Notes under the pieces: generated by a model | Database searches by the model: none | What the model was told of the DNA's origin: nothing | The model's input: only the letters and a program-made list of their open reading frames with translations | Made by a program: the position numbers and the translations under genes | Part shown: piece after piece, positions 9,001-21,315 of the stretch | Position numbering within the stretch: the first letter of the stretch is position 1 | How the letters are laid out: each line of letters opens with the position of its first letter | Source of the DNA: Allostella sp. ATCC 35155 | GTDB taxonomy: Bacteria; Pseudomonadota; Alphaproteobacteria; ATCC43930; Allostellaceae | Length of the DNA: 64,000 bases | Direction: 5' to 3' | Assembly: GCA_006738865.1 (NCBI GenBank) | Contig: AP019701.1 | Span: forward strand, 921,001 to 985,000

Positions 9001-9118
9001 GTCCTTCGACCGCTCGCTGGCGCTCGCGCTCAGGACAGGGGCCTTCCATAACCAATTGAATCAGAACAGACTTGTCCTGAGCGCGGAGTGGAGCGTAGCG
9101 GAACGAGCAGTCGAAGGG
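9001..9118. repeat. Intergenic inverted repeat
   Basis: The left arm at 9001-9039 (GTCCTTCGACCGCTCG ... GCTCAGGACA) matches the reverse complement of 9069-9118 (ends TTCGACTGCTCG ... GCGCTCAGGACA) imperfectly, across a 29-base spacer. TTCGA...TCAGGAC cores are a common form of short interspersed palindromic repeat in alphaproteobacterial spacers. It fills most of the 275-base gap between the amidohydrolase operon and nrdB. No gene is seen in the gap. Confidence 0.6.
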
Positions 9119-9173
9119 CGCACGAACGGGCGCGAGCGCCGTCGGCCGCGGAGGCGTCGACCCAGACGCAAGC

Positions 9174-10196
9174 CTACTCGGCGGCGTCCGCCTCCTGCGG
9201 CTCGAACAGGCTCGTCCGCGCCTGCTGGCGCTGGTCGAAGCGGGTCCAGGTCGCCGACCAGTCGCCGCGGGTGGCGGCCTTGGAGTATTCCGTCGAGCGG
9301 GTCTCGAAGAAGTTGGCGTGTTCGACGCCGTTCAGGATCGCCGTCAGCCAGGGCAGGGGGTGCTGCTCGATATGGAACATGGCGGGCAGGCCGAGCTGCT
9401 TCAGGCGCCAGTCGGCGATGTAGCGGATATAACGCTTGAGGTCGGCGGCGGTCATGCCCTGGACCGGGCCCATCTCGAAGGCGAGGTCGATGAAGTCGTC
9501 CTCGAGGCCGACGACGTGGCGACAGCACTCGACGATGTCGTCCTTGACGGCGCGGGTGAGGCAGCCCGTCTCGCGCGCGAAGGCGTGGAACAGGCGCACG
9601 ATGCCCTCGCAATGCAGGCTCTCGTCGCGCACCGACCAGGAGACGATCTGGCCCATCCCCTTCATCTTGTTGAAGCGGGGGAAGTTCATCAGCATCGCGA
9701 AGCTGGCGAAGAGCTGCAGCCCCTCGGTGAAGGCGCCGAACATGGCCAGCGTGCGCGCGATGTCGGCGTCGCTGTCGACGCCGAAATTCTGCATGTAGTC
9801 GTGCTTGGCCGCCATCTCGCGGTGCTGCAGGAAGGCGCCGTACTCCGATTCCGGCATGCCGATCGTGTCGAGCAGATGGCTGTAGGCGGCGATGTGGATC
9901 GTCTCCATGTTGGAGAACGCCGTCAGCATCATCTTGATCTCGGTCGGCTTGAACACCCGGCCGTAGCGCTCGTGGTAGCAGTCCTGCACCTCGACGTCCG
10001 CCTGGGTGAAGAAGCGGAAGATCTGCGTCAGGAGGTTGCGCTCGTGCGGCGTCAGCTTGCGTGCCCAGTCGCGGCAGTCCTCGCCGAGCGGAATCTCCTC
10101 CGGCATCCAGTGGATCTGCTGCTGGCGCTTCCAGAATTCGTAGGCCCAGGGATACTCGAAGGGCTTGTAGAGCTTGCGGGCGGACAGGAGGGGCAT
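9174..10196 (-). CDS. nrdB: Ribonucleotide reductase class Ia beta subunit
   Basis: 340 residues. It carries the di-iron/tyrosyl radical cofactor that NrdA needs to reduce ribonucleotides. The metal ligands line up with E. coli NrdB at a constant offset: Asp67, Glu98, His101, then the Glu in EGLQLF and the Glu and His in RDESLHCE. Tyr105 (in HIAAYSH) is the radical tyrosine, so this is a class Ia rather than a tyrosine-free subclass. The ATG at 10196 follows GGAAG. It is the third gene of nrdA-dut-nrdB, 28 bases after dut. Confidence 0.96.
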   Translation of the reverse strand: MPLLSARKLYKPFEYPWAYEFWKRQQQIHWMPEEIPLGEDCRDWARKLTPHERNLLTQIFRFFTQADVEVQDCYHERYGRVFKPTEIKMMLTAFSNMETIHIAAYSHLLDTIGMPESEYGAFLQHREMAAKHDYMQNFGVDSDADIARTLAMFGAFTEGLQLFASFAMLMNFPRFNKMKGMGQIVSWSVRDESLHCEGIVRLFHAFARETGCLTRAVKDDIVECCRHVVGLEDDFIDLAFEMGPVQGMTAADLKRYIRYIADWRLKQLGLPAMFHIEQHPLPWLTAILNGVEHANFFETRSTEYSKAATRGDWSATWTRFDQRQQARTSLFEPQEADAAE

Positions 10197-10224
10197 CGGG
10201 CTTCCGGGTGCGGAGAGAGGTGGA

Positions 10225-10701
10225 TCAGGCGGCGGCGACGCCGGTCGAGCCGAAGCCCCCGGTGCCGCGGTCGGAGGCCGACGAGAAGCCGGAGACGATG
10301 GCGAATTCGGGCCGCAGGATGGGCACGAACACCATCTGCGCGATGCGGTCGCCGGGATGGACGGTCACGGTCTCCGTCTCCGACGGCGGGTTGCGGTTCC
10401 AGACCGAGACCATGATCTCGCCCTGGTAGTCCGCGTCGATGACGGCGACGCCGTTGCCCAGCACCAGCCCCTTGCGGTGGGCGAGGCCCGAGCGCGGATA
10501 GATCATGGCGGCGACGCTGGGCTCGGCCATGTGGATCGCGATGCCGGTCGGCACGAGGATCGCGGGGGCCTGCGGGTAGAGCACCAGGGGCCGCTCCAGG
10601 CAGGCGACGAGGTCGATGCCGGCCGCCATCGCGCTCTGATATCCGGGCATGCCGAAGCGGGCGAGCATCTCGGGCCGCAGCAGACGGATCTCGCAGCGCA
10701 T
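10225..10701 (-). CDS. dut: dUTP diphosphatase
   Basis: 158 residues; a trimeric enzyme splitting dUTP to dUMP and pyrophosphate, which keeps uracil out of DNA and feeds dTMP synthesis. All five family motifs are present: AGIDL, PRSGLA, GNGVAVIDADYQGE, PGDRIAQMVF and the C-terminal RGTGGFGSTG that closes over the active site. It lies between nrdA (36 bases) and nrdB (28 bases), an uncommon placement that ties dUTP removal to dNTP production. Confidence 0.96.
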   Translation of the reverse strand: MRCEIRLLRPEMLARFGMPGYQSAMAAGIDLVACLERPLVLYPQAPAILVPTGIAIHMAEPSVAAMIYPRSGLAHRKGLVLGNGVAVIDADYQGEIMVSVWNRNPPSETETVTVHPGDRIAQMVFVPILRPEFAIVSGFSSASDRGTGGFGSTGVAAA

Positions 10702-10737
10702 GGTTGTCTCCTTCCCTCCGGGAATGCGGCCTGGCGC

Positions 10738-12552
10738 CTACTGGCAGGCCAGGCACTCGTCGTAGTCGCGGATCTCGGCCAGCAGCCGACGGCGGTCGAT
10801 CGTGTTGTCTGCCTCGACCCCGCCCGCGAAGGCCGCGCGCTGCACGCTCTTCGAGCGGCAGTAATAGAGGCTCTTCAGCCCCATCTCCCACGCCCGGTAG
10901 TGCAGCATCAGCAGGTCCCACTTCTCGGCGTCGCCCGGCAGGAAGAGGTTGAGCGAGGTCGACTGGCATATGTAGGGCGTGCGGTCGGCCGCGAACTCGA
11001 GCAGCCAGCGCTGGTCGATCTCGAAGGCGGTGCGGAAGCAGGCCTTCTCGTCCTCGTCGAGGCAGTCGAGATGCTGGACCGAGCCCTCGTGCTCCAGGAT
11101 CGAGTGCCAGACCTCCGGCCGGTCCTGGCCCTTCCGGCGCAGCAGCGCCTCCAGGTGCCGGTTCTTGACCGCGAACGAGCCCGATAGCGTCTTGTGGGTG
11201 TAGAGGTTGGCGGGGATCGGCTCGATGCCGGCCGAGGTGCCGCCGCAGATGATCGAGATCGACGCCGTCGGCGCGATCGCGATCTTGTGGCTGAAGCGCT
11301 CCATCGCGCCGGTGTCGGCCGCGTCGAGGCAGGGGCCGCGCTCGACCGCCAGCATCATCGAGGCGGCGTCGGCGCGCTCCTTGATGTGGCGGAAGATGCG
11401 CATGTTCCAGGACTTGCCGAGCGCGCTCTCGAGCGGGATGCCCATGCCCTGGAGGAAGCTGTGGAAGCCCATGACGCCGAGGCCGACCGAGCGCTCGCGC
11501 ATGGCGCTGTACTTGGCCCGCGCCATCGCGTCGGGCGCGCGGTCGATGAAGTCCTGCAGCACGTTGTCGAGGAAGCGCATGACGTCCTCGATGAAGTGGC
11601 GCTCGCCCTTCCACTCCTCCCAGGTCTCGCAGTTGAGCGAGGAGAGGCAGCAGACCGCGGTGCGCTCGTTGCCGAGGTGGTCGGGGCCCGTCGCCAGCGT
11701 GATCTCGCTGCACAGGTTGGAGGTGGTGACGGCGAGGCCGAGCTCGCGCTGGTGCTGGGGCAGGGCGCGGTTCACCGTGTCGATGAAGACGACATAGGGC
11801 TCGCCGGTGGCGATCCGCGTCTCGACGATGCGCTGGAAGAGGGCGCGCGCGTCGACCCGCGACATGACCTCGCGGGTGCGCGGGCTCCGCAGCGGGAAGT
11901 CGGTGCCGTCGCGCACGGCCTCCATGAAGGCGTCGGTCAGCAGCACGCCATGGTGCAGGTTGAGGGACTTGCGGTTGAAGTCGCCCGACGCCTTGCGGAT
12001 CTCGATGAACTCCTCGATCTCCGGATGGTCGACGTCGAGGTATACGGCGGCCGAGCCGCGCCGCAGCGAGCCCTGGCTGATCGCCAAGGTCAGCGAATCC
12101 ATGACGCGGATGAAGGGGATGATCCCCGAGGTCTTGCCGTTCAGCCCGACCGGCTCGCCGATGCCGCGCACCCGGCCCCAGTAGGTACCGATGCCGCCGC
12201 CGCGGGCCGACAGCCAGACATTCTCGTTCCAGGTGGCGACGATCTCGTCGAGGCTGTCGCCGACCGAGTTGAGGTAGCAGGAGATCGGCAGGCCGCGGCC
12301 GGTGCCGCCGTTCGACAGCACGGGCGTCGCCGGCATGAACCACAGGCGGCTGATGTAGCCATAGAGGCGCTGGGCGTGTTCGGCATCGTCGGCATAGGCG
12401 TCGGCGACGCGGGCGAACAGCGACTGGTAGGTCTCGCCCGGCAACAGGTAGCGGTCGTCGAGCGTCGCCTTGCCGAAGTCGGTCAGGAGCGCATCGCGCG
12501 TCGGGTCGATCGTGACCCGCCCGACCCGAAGCGCCCGGAAATCGCCGTCCAT
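10738..12552 (-). CDS. nrdA: Ribonucleotide reductase class Ia alpha subunit, short form
   Basis: 604 residues, against ~760 for E. coli NrdA. The start at 12552 has an AGGGGGACAGCA ribosome site. The sequence enters the catalytic barrel almost at once, so the N-terminal ATP-cone that senses overall activity is missing. Catalytic parts are present: the Cys in PISCYLNS, the Asn-Cys-Glu triad in NLCSE, the second active-site Cys in AVCCLSSLN, the two Tyr of the radical path in LYYCRS, and a C-terminal CxxC (DECLACQ) for re-reduction. It is the first gene of the nrdA-dut-nrdB operon, with candidate NrdR boxes upstream. Confidence 0.95.
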   Translation of the reverse strand: MDGDFRALRVGRVTIDPTRDALLTDFGKATLDDRYLLPGETYQSLFARVADAYADDAEHAQRLYGYISRLWFMPATPVLSNGGTGRGLPISCYLNSVGDSLDEIVATWNENVWLSARGGGIGTYWGRVRGIGEPVGLNGKTSGIIPFIRVMDSLTLAISQGSLRRGSAAVYLDVDHPEIEEFIEIRKASGDFNRKSLNLHHGVLLTDAFMEAVRDGTDFPLRSPRTREVMSRVDARALFQRIVETRIATGEPYVVFIDTVNRALPQHQRELGLAVTTSNLCSEITLATGPDHLGNERTAVCCLSSLNCETWEEWKGERHFIEDVMRFLDNVLQDFIDRAPDAMARAKYSAMRERSVGLGVMGFHSFLQGMGIPLESALGKSWNMRIFRHIKERADAASMMLAVERGPCLDAADTGAMERFSHKIAIAPTASISIICGGTSAGIEPIPANLYTHKTLSGSFAVKNRHLEALLRRKGQDRPEVWHSILEHEGSVQHLDCLDEDEKACFRTAFEIDQRWLLEFAADRTPYICQSTSLNLFLPGDAEKWDLLMLHYRAWEMGLKSLYYCRSKSVQRAAFAGGVEADNTIDRRRLLAEIRDYDECLACQ

Positions 12553-12619
12553 TGCTGTCCCCCTGATACCGTCCGGTCCGGCGGCACACCGATACGCCGC
12601 CGACCCCACCCGTGGGCGG

Positions 12620-12665
12620 CCCCATATCTAGGTCCATGGGAGGATAGGCTGTCAAGATATTGAAA
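12620..12665 (-). promoter_or_regulatory. nrdA promoter with two candidate NrdR boxes
   Basis: Two related imperfect palindromes lie upstream of nrdA: CCATATCTAGG centred at 12627 and TCAAGATATTG centred at 12657. The 30-base centre distance is about three helical turns, as NrdR box pairs usually show. On the minus strand the distal box overlaps a TTGACA (12655-12650) and the proximal one overlaps TAGATA. The spacer of about 19 bases is long for sigma-70. Assignment rests on motif shape and position. Confidence 0.55.
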
Positions 12666-12733
12666 TTTTCCGGAATTCATTGCTTGCGTCCCGGCGCGCG
12701 TGGTAGCGCCGGGCGACCCAACCGGAGCCCGTC

Positions 12734-13525
12734 ATGTCGGCCGCAGACCAGCCCGCTTCCCCGCCCGTGCTCACCGTCGAGGGCGCCCGCGCGACCGTCC
12801 GCCTCAACCGCCCGGCCCAGCACAATCGCATCGAGCCGGACGATCTGCGCGTCCTCATGGAGCATTTCGCCGCGGCCGCCGCCGACCCGGCGGTGCGCGT
12901 GCTGGTGCTGACGGGCACCGGCCGCACCTTCTGCGCCGGCTACGACATCGGCGCGCTCGCGCGCGGCCGGATGCCGGTCGGCGGCGCCGATTCCCCGCCG
13001 CTCTTCGGAGACGTCGTCGACCGGCTGGAGGACCTGCCGCTGCCGACCATCGCCGCGCTCAACGGCGGGGTCTTCGGCGGCGGCACCGACCTGGCACTCG
13101 CCTGCGACTTCCGCATCGGCGTCGAGGGCGCGCGCATGTTCATGCCGGCGGCACGGCTCGGCCTGCAATATTACGCGACCGGCCAGCGTCGCTATGTCGA
13201 GCGGCTGGGGCTGGCCGCGGCCAAGCGCCTCTTCCTCGCCGGCGAGACGCTGGACGCGGCCGCGATGCGGGCGGTCGGCTATCTCGACGAGGTGGTGCCG
13301 GCGGACGGGCTGGGCGCGCGCATCGACGGGCTGGTGGAGCAGCTCGCCGTCGGCTCGCCGCGCGCCATCGTCGGCATGAAGCGGACGCTGAATTCGATTG
13401 CCCGCGGCGCACTCGACCGCGCCGCGGCCGACGCTGCCTATTCCGAGAGCATCCAGTCCGAGGACGCCGCCGAGGGCGTCAGGGCCTGGCACGAGAAGCG
13501 GCCGCCGGTCTTCCGCCCCGGCTGA
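12734..13525 (+). CDS. Enoyl-CoA hydratase/isomerase (crotonase) family protein
   Basis: 263 residues, crotonase fold. Oxyanion-hole segments are present (FCAGYDIGAL and NGGVFGGGTDLALACDF), so it should bind a CoA thioester. The two glutamates of true hydratases are not both kept: the GGGxE position is Asp (GGGTDL) and the PE position before LGL is Ala (PAARLGL). It may therefore be an isomerase, decarboxylase, hydrolase or another crotonase variant. It is monocistronic, divergent from nrdA. Its last 88 bases overlap the end of the convergent 2H-phosphoesterase gene. Confidence 0.85.
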   Translation: MSAADQPASPPVLTVEGARATVRLNRPAQHNRIEPDDLRVLMEHFAAAAADPAVRVLVLTGTGRTFCAGYDIGALARGRMPVGGADSPPLFGDVVDRLEDLPLPTIAALNGGVFGGGTDLALACDFRIGVEGARMFMPAARLGLQYYATGQRRYVERLGLAAAKRLFLAGETLDAAAMRAVGYLDEVVPADGLGARIDGLVEQLAVGSPRAIVGMKRTLNSIARGALDRAAADAAYSESIQSEDAAEGVRAWHEKRPPVFRPG

Positions 13526-14067
13526 GGGCGTCCCGGCTGAGGGCCGCCCCGGCCGAGGGCGCGCTGGGCGAGGTGCCGCAGGCGCCGCCCGTCCCAGGCG
13601 ACCAGCTCGATCTCCGTCAGGGTGAGGACGGCGCCGCGCGACGGCCGCGCCAGCCGCCGCACGCGCCGCGCGGACGCGAGGTCGAGGCCGGCCGCGACGG
13701 TGAGGTGCGGGCGGAAGGGCGCCGTCCCCAGGCGGTTGCCGGCGAGGGGCGGACGCGAGAGGGCGTGATGGAGCCGCGCGACGGCCGCCGCACCCTGGTC
13801 GACGGGCAGCAGGACGTACCATCCCCGAGGCCCGGTCCGCAGCAGCTCAGCCGCTCCGAGGCGGCAGCGGACGGCGCCACCCAGGACCGCCCCGAGGACG
13901 TGCCGCCGGGCATCGGCGCGCGGCGCCGCGGTCGGGAAAACCAGGGTGACATGGGCCGGCACGGCGCCATGGCGCGGGTCGAAGCGCCGCCGCACCCGGT
14001 CGATGGCGCGCAGGGCATCCGCGCGGCCGTGGGGCCGGGCGAGGACGGCCAGCCGTTCGCTCGCCAC
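13438..14067 (-). CDS. 2'-5' RNA ligase / 2H phosphoesterase family protein
   Basis: 209 residues from a GTG start. The two signature His-x-Thr motifs are visible, HVTLVFP at about residue 39 and HLTVAAG at about residue 121. In this family they form the active site acting on 2',3'-cyclic phosphates or 2'-5' linkages. The physiological substrate is usually unclear. The Arg/Gly-rich tail after residue ~165 overlaps the crotonase gene on the other strand and may not be conserved. It follows the two glycosyltransferase-like genes by 12 bases and is probably co-transcribed with them behind gyrB. Confidence 0.75.
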   Translation of the reverse strand: MASERLAVLARPHGRADALRAIDRVRRRFDPRHGAVPAHVTLVFPTAAPRADARRHVLGAVLGGAVRCRLGAAELLRTGPRGWYVLLPVDQGAAAVARLHHALSRPPLAGNRLGTAPFRPHLTVAAGLDLASARRVRRLARPSRGAVLTLTEIELVAWDGRRLRHLAQRALGRGGPQPGRPQPGRKTGGRFSCQALTPSAASSDWMLSE

Positions 14068-14079
14068 CGCCCCCGCGCC

Positions 14080-14672
14080 CTATCCCAGCAAGTGGTCCCC
14101 GGCGCCGGCCGGCAGGGCCGGCACCGCGAAGGGAACGCCGGCACGGCGCAGTGCCAGGGTGAAGGCCGCCATCGCGTCGCCGTCGAGGTCGGCCGGCGGC
14201 CGTGCCCAGGCGTGGCGGATCCAGTGGGTTTCGAAGAACCAGCCGTCGGCGCCGGTATCGACCGTCTGGTCCTCCGCTCCGGGCGGCACGGGATTCTCGC
14301 CGCGTCGACCATGGGGGCAGATCACGGCCCGCTGCCGCCGCATGGCCGCGAGTGCCGTTTCGGCGAAATGCGGCGCCGGCCGCACGCCTGGCGCCAGCAG
14401 CAGGGTGTAGGAATCGGGCATGAACCAGGCGAAGACCAGCGGCGCCCAGCGCGGCGGGGCGAGATCCTGCCGGATGACCCGCACCGCCGGCGAGGCCTTG
14501 GCGTCGGCGAGCGCGGCGGCAGCCGGGTCGTGGTCGGGCTGCAGGATCCAGGCTTCGGCCGGCCGCATCGTCTGGCGGCCGAGCGCCGCCAGCTGGTCGG
14601 CCAGAGCGCCGGCCTCGCCGCCGGTCAGCAGCACGGAATAGGGGCCGGGCTGGGGTGGTCCGGGGCGTGCCG

Positions 14673-14676
<4 letters not shown>
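14080..14676 (-). CDS. Glycosyltransferase-like protein lacking the DxD motif
   Basis: 198 residues; the ATG overlaps the upstream gene's stop (ATGA). It is clearly related to that neighbour: LADQLAALGRQTMRPAEAWI aligns with its N-terminus, and VDTGADGWFF...W.R..W..PP..L aligns with VDFGCCSWFF...W.R..W..PP..L. Where the neighbour has the metal-binding DDD (residues 92-94), this protein has Ala-Pro-Gly (95-97), and the later Glu-Asp is Gly-Asp. It is also shorter. It looks like a non-catalytic paralogue that could pair with or regulate its neighbour, or a gene in decay. Confidence 0.7.
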
Positions 14677-20206
<5,530 letters not shown>

Positions 20207-20303
20207 GGCCGGCGTCGTCCGTTCGGGAAGTGAATATCCTGGCCCGTCGAGCAGCTGCCCGGCCCCTCGCCAGGAGGCCCCGAGCGCCGCCCCAGACATG
20301 GGC

Positions 20304-20327
20304 GAACGCCCCCGTTAGGGGGCGTTC
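20304..20327 (-). other. Perfect hairpin in the dnaN leader
   Basis: GAACGCCCCC and its exact complement are separated by GTTA, about 98 bases upstream of the dnaN ATG. There is no T-tract on either side, so it is not a standard terminator. It may be an mRNA leader structure or a protein site. Confidence 0.5.
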
Positions 20328-20410
20328 CGACGGGGCGGCACCATAGCATGGATCGCGGCGCCACAATAAGTCCCGAAAATGCGGTCCAACCCGTTGATCC
20401 GGAAAGCGAA

Positions 20411-20438
20411 AACCGCCCGGCACGAGGGCCGGGCGGTT
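20411..20438 (-). terminator. Rho-independent terminator after the BI-1 gene
   Basis: An 11-bp stem (AACCGCCCGGC) with a 6-base loop lies 29 bases past the stop of the minus-strand gene. Read on the minus strand, the stem is followed by TTCGCTTTCC. Confidence 0.75.
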
Positions 20439-20467
20439 CCGATTCGGGTTGGTCCCGATCGCGTTGG

Positions 20468-21184
20468 CTACTCGCGCCGTCCGCCGAAGAGCTGGAGGAG
20501 AAGCACGAACAGGTTGACGAAGTCGAGGTAGAGGGTGACGGCGCCCATGACCGCCTTCTTGCCCATCGTCGCGCTGTCGTCGGTCTCGATATAGACTTCC
20601 TTGATCCGCTGCGTGTCGTAGGCGGTGAGGCCGACGAAGACCAGCACGCCGATCACCGAGATCGCGAACTGCAGCGCGGTCGAGCCGATGAAGATGTTCA
20701 CCACGCTGGCGATGATGATGCCGATCAGGCCCATCATCAGGAACGAGCCGAAGCGCGAGAGGTCGGTCTTCGTCGTGTAGCCGTAGAGGCTCATCGCGGC
20801 GAAGGTGCCGGCCGTGATGAAGAACACCCGCGCGATGCTGGCGCCCGTGTAGCGCAGGAAGATGTAGCTGAGCGACAGCCCCATCAGCACCGAGAAGACC
20901 CAGAAGGTCGCCTGGGCGGCGAAGAACGACATCTTCTCGATGCGGAAGCTGAGGAAGAACACCGCCCCCAGCGGGGCCAGCATCACCAGCCAGATCAGCG
21001 GCGTCTGGGCGATGGACTGATAGAAGCCCGTCGACGCGCCGAGATAGGCGACGATGCCCGTCAGCGCCAGACCCGATGCCATGTAGTTGTAGACCTGCAG
21101 CATGTATTGCCGCAGGCCGACGTCAATCTGCGCTGTCTCCGCCTGGGCGCGCGTCATGTAACGTCTGTCTTGCCCGTACGCCAT
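20468..21184 (-). CDS. Bax inhibitor-1 / YccA family membrane protein
   Basis: 238 residues with about seven hydrophobic segments, the architecture of the TMBIM/BI-1 family, whose bacterial members include YccA (FtsH modulator) and the calcium-leak channel BsYetJ. Family motifs GLTAYDTQRIKE and MGAVTLYLDFVNLF are present near the C-terminus, with the two Asp that gate the pore in YetJ-type proteins. The ATG at 21184 has GGAGG upstream. It is a single gene with its own terminator. Calcium leak or FtsH control are family-based inferences. Confidence 0.9.
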   Translation of the reverse strand: MAYGQDRRYMTRAQAETAQIDVGLRQYMLQVYNYMASGLALTGIVAYLGASTGFYQSIAQTPLIWLVMLAPLGAVFFLSFRIEKMSFFAAQATFWVFSVLMGLSLSYIFLRYTGASIARVFFITAGTFAAMSLYGYTTKTDLSRFGSFLMMGLIGIIIASVVNIFIGSTALQFAISVIGVLVFVGLTAYDTQRIKEVYIETDDSATMGKKAVMGAVTLYLDFVNLFVLLLQLFGGRRE

Positions 21185-21315
21185 CAAATGCCTCCGTCGT
21201 CCGCGATGGTCTCTCCCGCAGCTCAATATAAGGAACGGCGCACGGCGATCAATCGGCGCGTGGGCCGGCCCGCATCAACCTTTCGCGGAATTCACCTTTG
21301 ACGCAGCCGGCCGGC

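Noticed and set aside
6583-9051. Plus-strand open frame of 822 codons opposite the amidohydrolases
   Set aside because: Composition is His/Arg/Ala/Gly-rich and it repeats three times only because the genes below it are paralogues. The minus-strand genes have full catalytic motifs.
8899-9173. Possible short genes in the spacer upstream of the amidohydrolases
   Set aside because: Short frames here follow the inverted repeat and have no ribosome sites or protein-like composition.
10052-12655. Minus-strand open frame of 867 codons over nrdA-dut
   Set aside because: It is Arg/Pro-rich in a different frame from nrdA and dut, both of which carry complete family motifs.
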